This document shows positions 17,307 through 19,713 of a DNA stretch of 19,713 bases, in pieces. The stretch comes from Bremia lactucae (taxonomy: Eukaryota; Oomycota; Peronosporomycetes; Peronosporales; Peronosporaceae), in NCBI RefSeq assembly GCF_004359215.1, contig NC_090618.1:1327093-1346805 (forward strand), written 5' to 3'. Within the stretch, counting starts at the first letter, position 1; every line of letters begins with the position of its first letter. Below the pieces are notes generated by a model. It was not told where the DNA came from, ran no database searches, and worked only from the letters and a program-made list of their open reading frames with translations. Made by a program: the position numbers and the translations under genes.

Positions 17307-18480
17307 AATGGGCTTTTGCAGGAAAAAAATAAACTGTCGAATGACGAGATGAAAAAGATTGGACGGAAGGTGGCAACGAGAGTGATCGTCGACAAGTCTT
17401 TGAATACTGGAGTTCAGAACTCTCTTGTGCCGCTTCGAACAAAGCCATGGTCGTAGACGCTACGTGCAGCTGTGTTTATCTTGCTATTTGTTCACGATAA
17501 TGTCTTTACGACAAAGGTAGGTACGTAATTACTGACGTAAGACGCGACCAGGTAGTGGCTGAGGATAGTAGGCCTATTCAATGATGTGGACCTCAATTTC
17601 TTCAACGTAGGCATGAATCCTGACGAGATATTCGATATTCACAAAAAGGACTTGTTTTCGAAAGAATCGTATCGTTTGCAGTAGTATTTAAATGAATTTA
17701 TTTTGCTTGACAAATTACTGTAAAATATCCTGGCCATGTATTCTTAAATTGGATAAAGTCCATTTAATCGTTTACTTGTAAGCGGCACGTCTTATCTGCG
17801 CAATTCATATTAACCATGTGTCTATCCTTTGTAGACCAGCCTCACGTAGGTGCTTTGAGCGCATCAAGACAGCGTTTAAATACTGCTGCCAAATTGAATT
17901 GAGAAAAGTCATTTCAGTTTTGTCATACAGGATTGTCGGCATGATTGTGGGAGCGGCATTTAGTGAGAAGAATCTGCTGCAACTGTTGACTCTTTCTTAA
18001 AATGGCCAAGGTGTCCTACCACCGAGAATACTTTTCTCTCTAAGACTGGGAATCTTACCACCATATGGCGCAATGAGATGAGATTAAGCCACTGACATTT
18101 GCTAAATTGTATGATTTATGGAAATGCCTGTGGAAGATGCGCTTTATAATAAATTCTGTCGCAACGCTTGCGTATCGCCCACAAACATCCACGAAGAATT
18201 CAGCAAAGCTCATGCATTTGCCTTTTCTATGCCATTCCTTGCCAAAAAGAGACAGAAACGACTGTTGCGCCAGGCATATCATCGTGTTTAAAAATAAATT
18301 TTTTCTTGAGGTTCTCAATTTAATAAGGGTATTGTACAACAAAATCTGATATCCACAACTATTTTAGAATGGTTTTTATTTTTATTTGAAATTTGTATAA
18401 AGCGCTCTTCCTTAAATTATTACTTCCATTTTTGCGAGTTTGAATTTATTTATTTTCTTAATAATATATAAATAAATTTA
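17307..18480. other. AT-rich intergenic region
   Basis: Includes the upstream region of the PX gene. Several open frames of 60-95 codons exist on both strands (for example 18342-18055 on minus), but none shows a recognisable domain or convincing start. A copy of the GATATCC-CACAAC motif of the foldback element occurs at 18348-18359. Nothing else is assignable. Confidence 0.5.
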
Positions 18481-18492
18481 GGGAAATGTTAT

Positions 18493-18636
18493 ATTCACCC
18501 CACCTTTGTTTATATTCACCCCACCCCCCGAAAGAATAAACCTCAAAGTCTCAAATTAAATTCACCCCACCCTTAATTCATCTCACCTCTAATTTCACGC
18601 GCGCGATTCACCCCACCGTCATAATTCCACCCCACC
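18493..18636. repeat. Irregular array of the 12-bp motif ATTCACCCCACC
   Basis: Exact copies at 18493-18504, 18514-18525, 18560-18571 and 18606-18617, plus variants at 18576-18587 (two changes) and 18624-18636 (one inserted C). Spacing is 9-40 bp and AT-rich, so it is not a simple tandem repeat. The minus strand is G-rich (GGTGGGGTGAAT). Confidence 0.9.
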
Positions 18637-18737
18637 TCCATAATGTTACGCCCAACGTTTCGTTCAACCCCTAGAGCTCAGGTCAGACACAATTTCACGC
18701 AAGTACGTTAGACTAAAACTGATTATATTCTTCTAAA

Positions 18738-19077
18738 CTACAGATTATTAGGACCTGCCATGGGGCTACTAGAGAAAACTACACGATTTGGGCAAGTTCG
18801 ATTATTATGACCGACGTTTTGACATATGCTGCAGCCTACCCTACGTGCAGGCTGAGTAAGTTCAAAATGCGAAAGGATTACGCCAGTTCGATAAGTCGTT
18901 TCTAAAACGCACTTGCGATCCAGGAGGGCGACCTCTTGTTTGCTGAACAACAGAATTGTTAATTGGTGCTGGATCAAGCGTTGCAAGATTTTCCAGCTGT
19001 TCAATGATTTGCCGTTGCTGGAAGGCTCTCACCGCATTAAATCGCTGATTGACCTTCAATGTGGTAACCTCGGGCAC
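18738..19077 (-). pseudogene. Transposase C-terminal remnant with CCHC knuckle (MULE-like)
   Basis: One minus frame (19077-18862) reads NQRFNAVRAFQQRQIIEQLE...QTRGRPPGS; the neighbouring frame (19004-18738) reads on to GCSICQNVGHNNRTCPN, a C-x2-C-x4-H-x4-C knuckle at 18833-18792. The order RGRPxGS followed by a CxxC...GHNxRTC knuckle is typical of the C-terminal end of MULE-type transposases. The frame change between the two parts indicates a broken gene. The catalytic part is missing, cut off near 19055 by plus-strand retroelement-like sequence. Confidence 0.5.
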
Positions 19078-19406
19078 ACCCTTGCTAGGTGCAGCTTTAC
19101 TGATGCGCAGCTAAGAGGCCCTGGCGGAATTGTTGTGACGGAAAGGGACGTACGAGAGCTTGAAGACCTCGCTACACCTTTCCAAGCCTAGAAGAGCTTA
19201 AGGCTATGGCGGCGCAGCGACTCCAGCTCCAGCGAAAGGTAGATTTGGCTGCTCAGCAAGCCGTTACACCATCTGAGCAATTGTCGGTGGCAGGACAGCA
19301 TCCTGTAAGCACCACGCCACATCCACACGATGCCAGCAGCGCTCCGCAGGAAGAGCAAGGCAAGAAATTTAAGCATCTCCAGCCTCCACCTAGGCCGGTG
19401 GAGTAG
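19051..19406 (+). pseudogene. Retroelement gag/ORF1-like remnant, frameshifted
   Basis: The plus strand reads QCGNLGHTLARCSFTDAQLRG..., the last part of a CCHC knuckle whose first cysteine is lost at the junction, then IVVTERDVRELEDLATPF. A one-base frame change near 19180-19188 is needed to continue into PSLEELKAMAAQRLQLQRK..., which runs to a stop at 19404-19406. It resembles the C-terminal part of an ORF1/gag protein of a retroelement, truncated at its 5' side. Confidence 0.4.
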
Positions 19407-19503
19407 CAACCTTGGCTCTCAAGATCTTCAACGGGAAGGAGGTATAAAGGACAGAGCGGGCGCGCGTCTTCAGGGGGGACACACTTGGGGTTAGGCAGGT
19501 ACC

Positions 19504-19713
19504 ATGTCCTGGGGGGAGGTCGACAATGAGACGGCAGGGGCTTCTAAAGACCAGTTGAAACCTGAGAGCAGTATAAAGAGCTCCAATACTGTGGACTTAA
19601 GTACTGCGGTGGAACCCGAAGTCATGGGTCAGGCCCGGTCATCTCCTCTCACTTCTGAGGAAAATCTTCGGAAAACTGCAGGTCAACAGAGGGGTACGGC
19701 TCCTGTTACGACA
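19504..19713 (+). CDS. Partial open reading frame of unknown function, possibly element-encoded
   Basis: An ATG in good context (ACCATGT) starts MSWGEVDNETAGASKDQLKP, open for 70 codons to the window edge. It is serine/threonine- and acid-rich and looks disordered. It lies about 100 bp after the gag-like remnant on the same strand, so it may be the next ORF of the same retroelement or the start of another. No domain is recognisable in the visible part. Confidence 0.45.
   Translation, partial: MSWGEVDNETAGASKDQLKPESSIKSSNTVDLSTAVEPEVMGQARSSPLTSEENLRKTAGQQRGTAPVTT

Noticed and set aside
18055..18342. Minus-strand ORF of 95 codons as a gene
   Set aside because: AT-rich context, overlapping opposite-strand ORF, no domain and no convincing start.
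18493..18636. CRISPR-like or telomeric repeat
   Set aside because: Spacers are irregular and AT-rich, the motif differs from TTTAGGG, and the context is eukaryotic.

Overview
The window looks like nuclear DNA of a plant-pathogenic oomycete, most likely a downy mildew or Phytophthora relative. Reasons: introns of 69-81 bp with CTAAC-like branch sites, closely packed eukaryotic housekeeping genes, a secreted-protein candidate carrying RxLR and EER motifs, oomycete-type Ty3/Gypsy gag sequence, and AT-rich intergenic DNA. No species call is possible from the sequence alone.

Layout. 1-2249: the 5' part of a Ty3/Gypsy retrotransposon on the minus strand (LTR 1797-2249, primer-binding site about 1783-1794, broken gag, broken protease; the rest lies beyond the left edge). 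2250-2890: a hairpin-rich unassigned segment, then gene-free sequence. 2907-4897 (-): gp78/AMFR-like ER ubiquitin ligase with two introns, divergent from 5018-6139 (+): DGAT2-family acyltransferase. 6177-6596: foldback repeats. 7179-8117 (-): protein kinase. 8190-10806: a 2.6-kb repeat-rich stretch with weak coding relics, a 23-bp tandem repeat and a perfect 24-bp-arm hairpin. 10807-11535 (+): RXLR-EER effector candidate. 11796-12644 (-): SNIP1/Dawdle FHA protein, divergent from 12755-14560 (+): MUT-7/EXD-like 3'-5' exonuclease. 14753-15423 (+): ARPC3. 15539-16417 (-): epsilon-COP. 16692-17306 (-): PX-domain protein. 17307-18737: AT-rich, with an ATTCACCCCACC array. 18738-19713: transposase remnant on minus and retroelement-like ORFs on plus.

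Five of the genes are spliced or needed start correction, and I give exon joins that keep frame and restore the expected family pattern. Two divergent pairs share intergenic regions of 120 and 110 bp. The second pair joins two families linked to small-RNA biology elsewhere (Dawdle/SNIP1 and MUT-7/Nibbler).

The most unusual signal is in the retrotransposon. From the predicted transcription start in its LTR through gag and protease it is packed with near-perfect short inverted repeats: about 16 with perfect arms of at least 8 bp and loops of 16 nt or less, where roughly 0.4 are expected by chance. The series stops at the AT-rich U3 part of the LTR, and it coexists with recognisable protein-coding sequence. 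This suggests either an RNA-level structure or a hairpin-templated mutation process.
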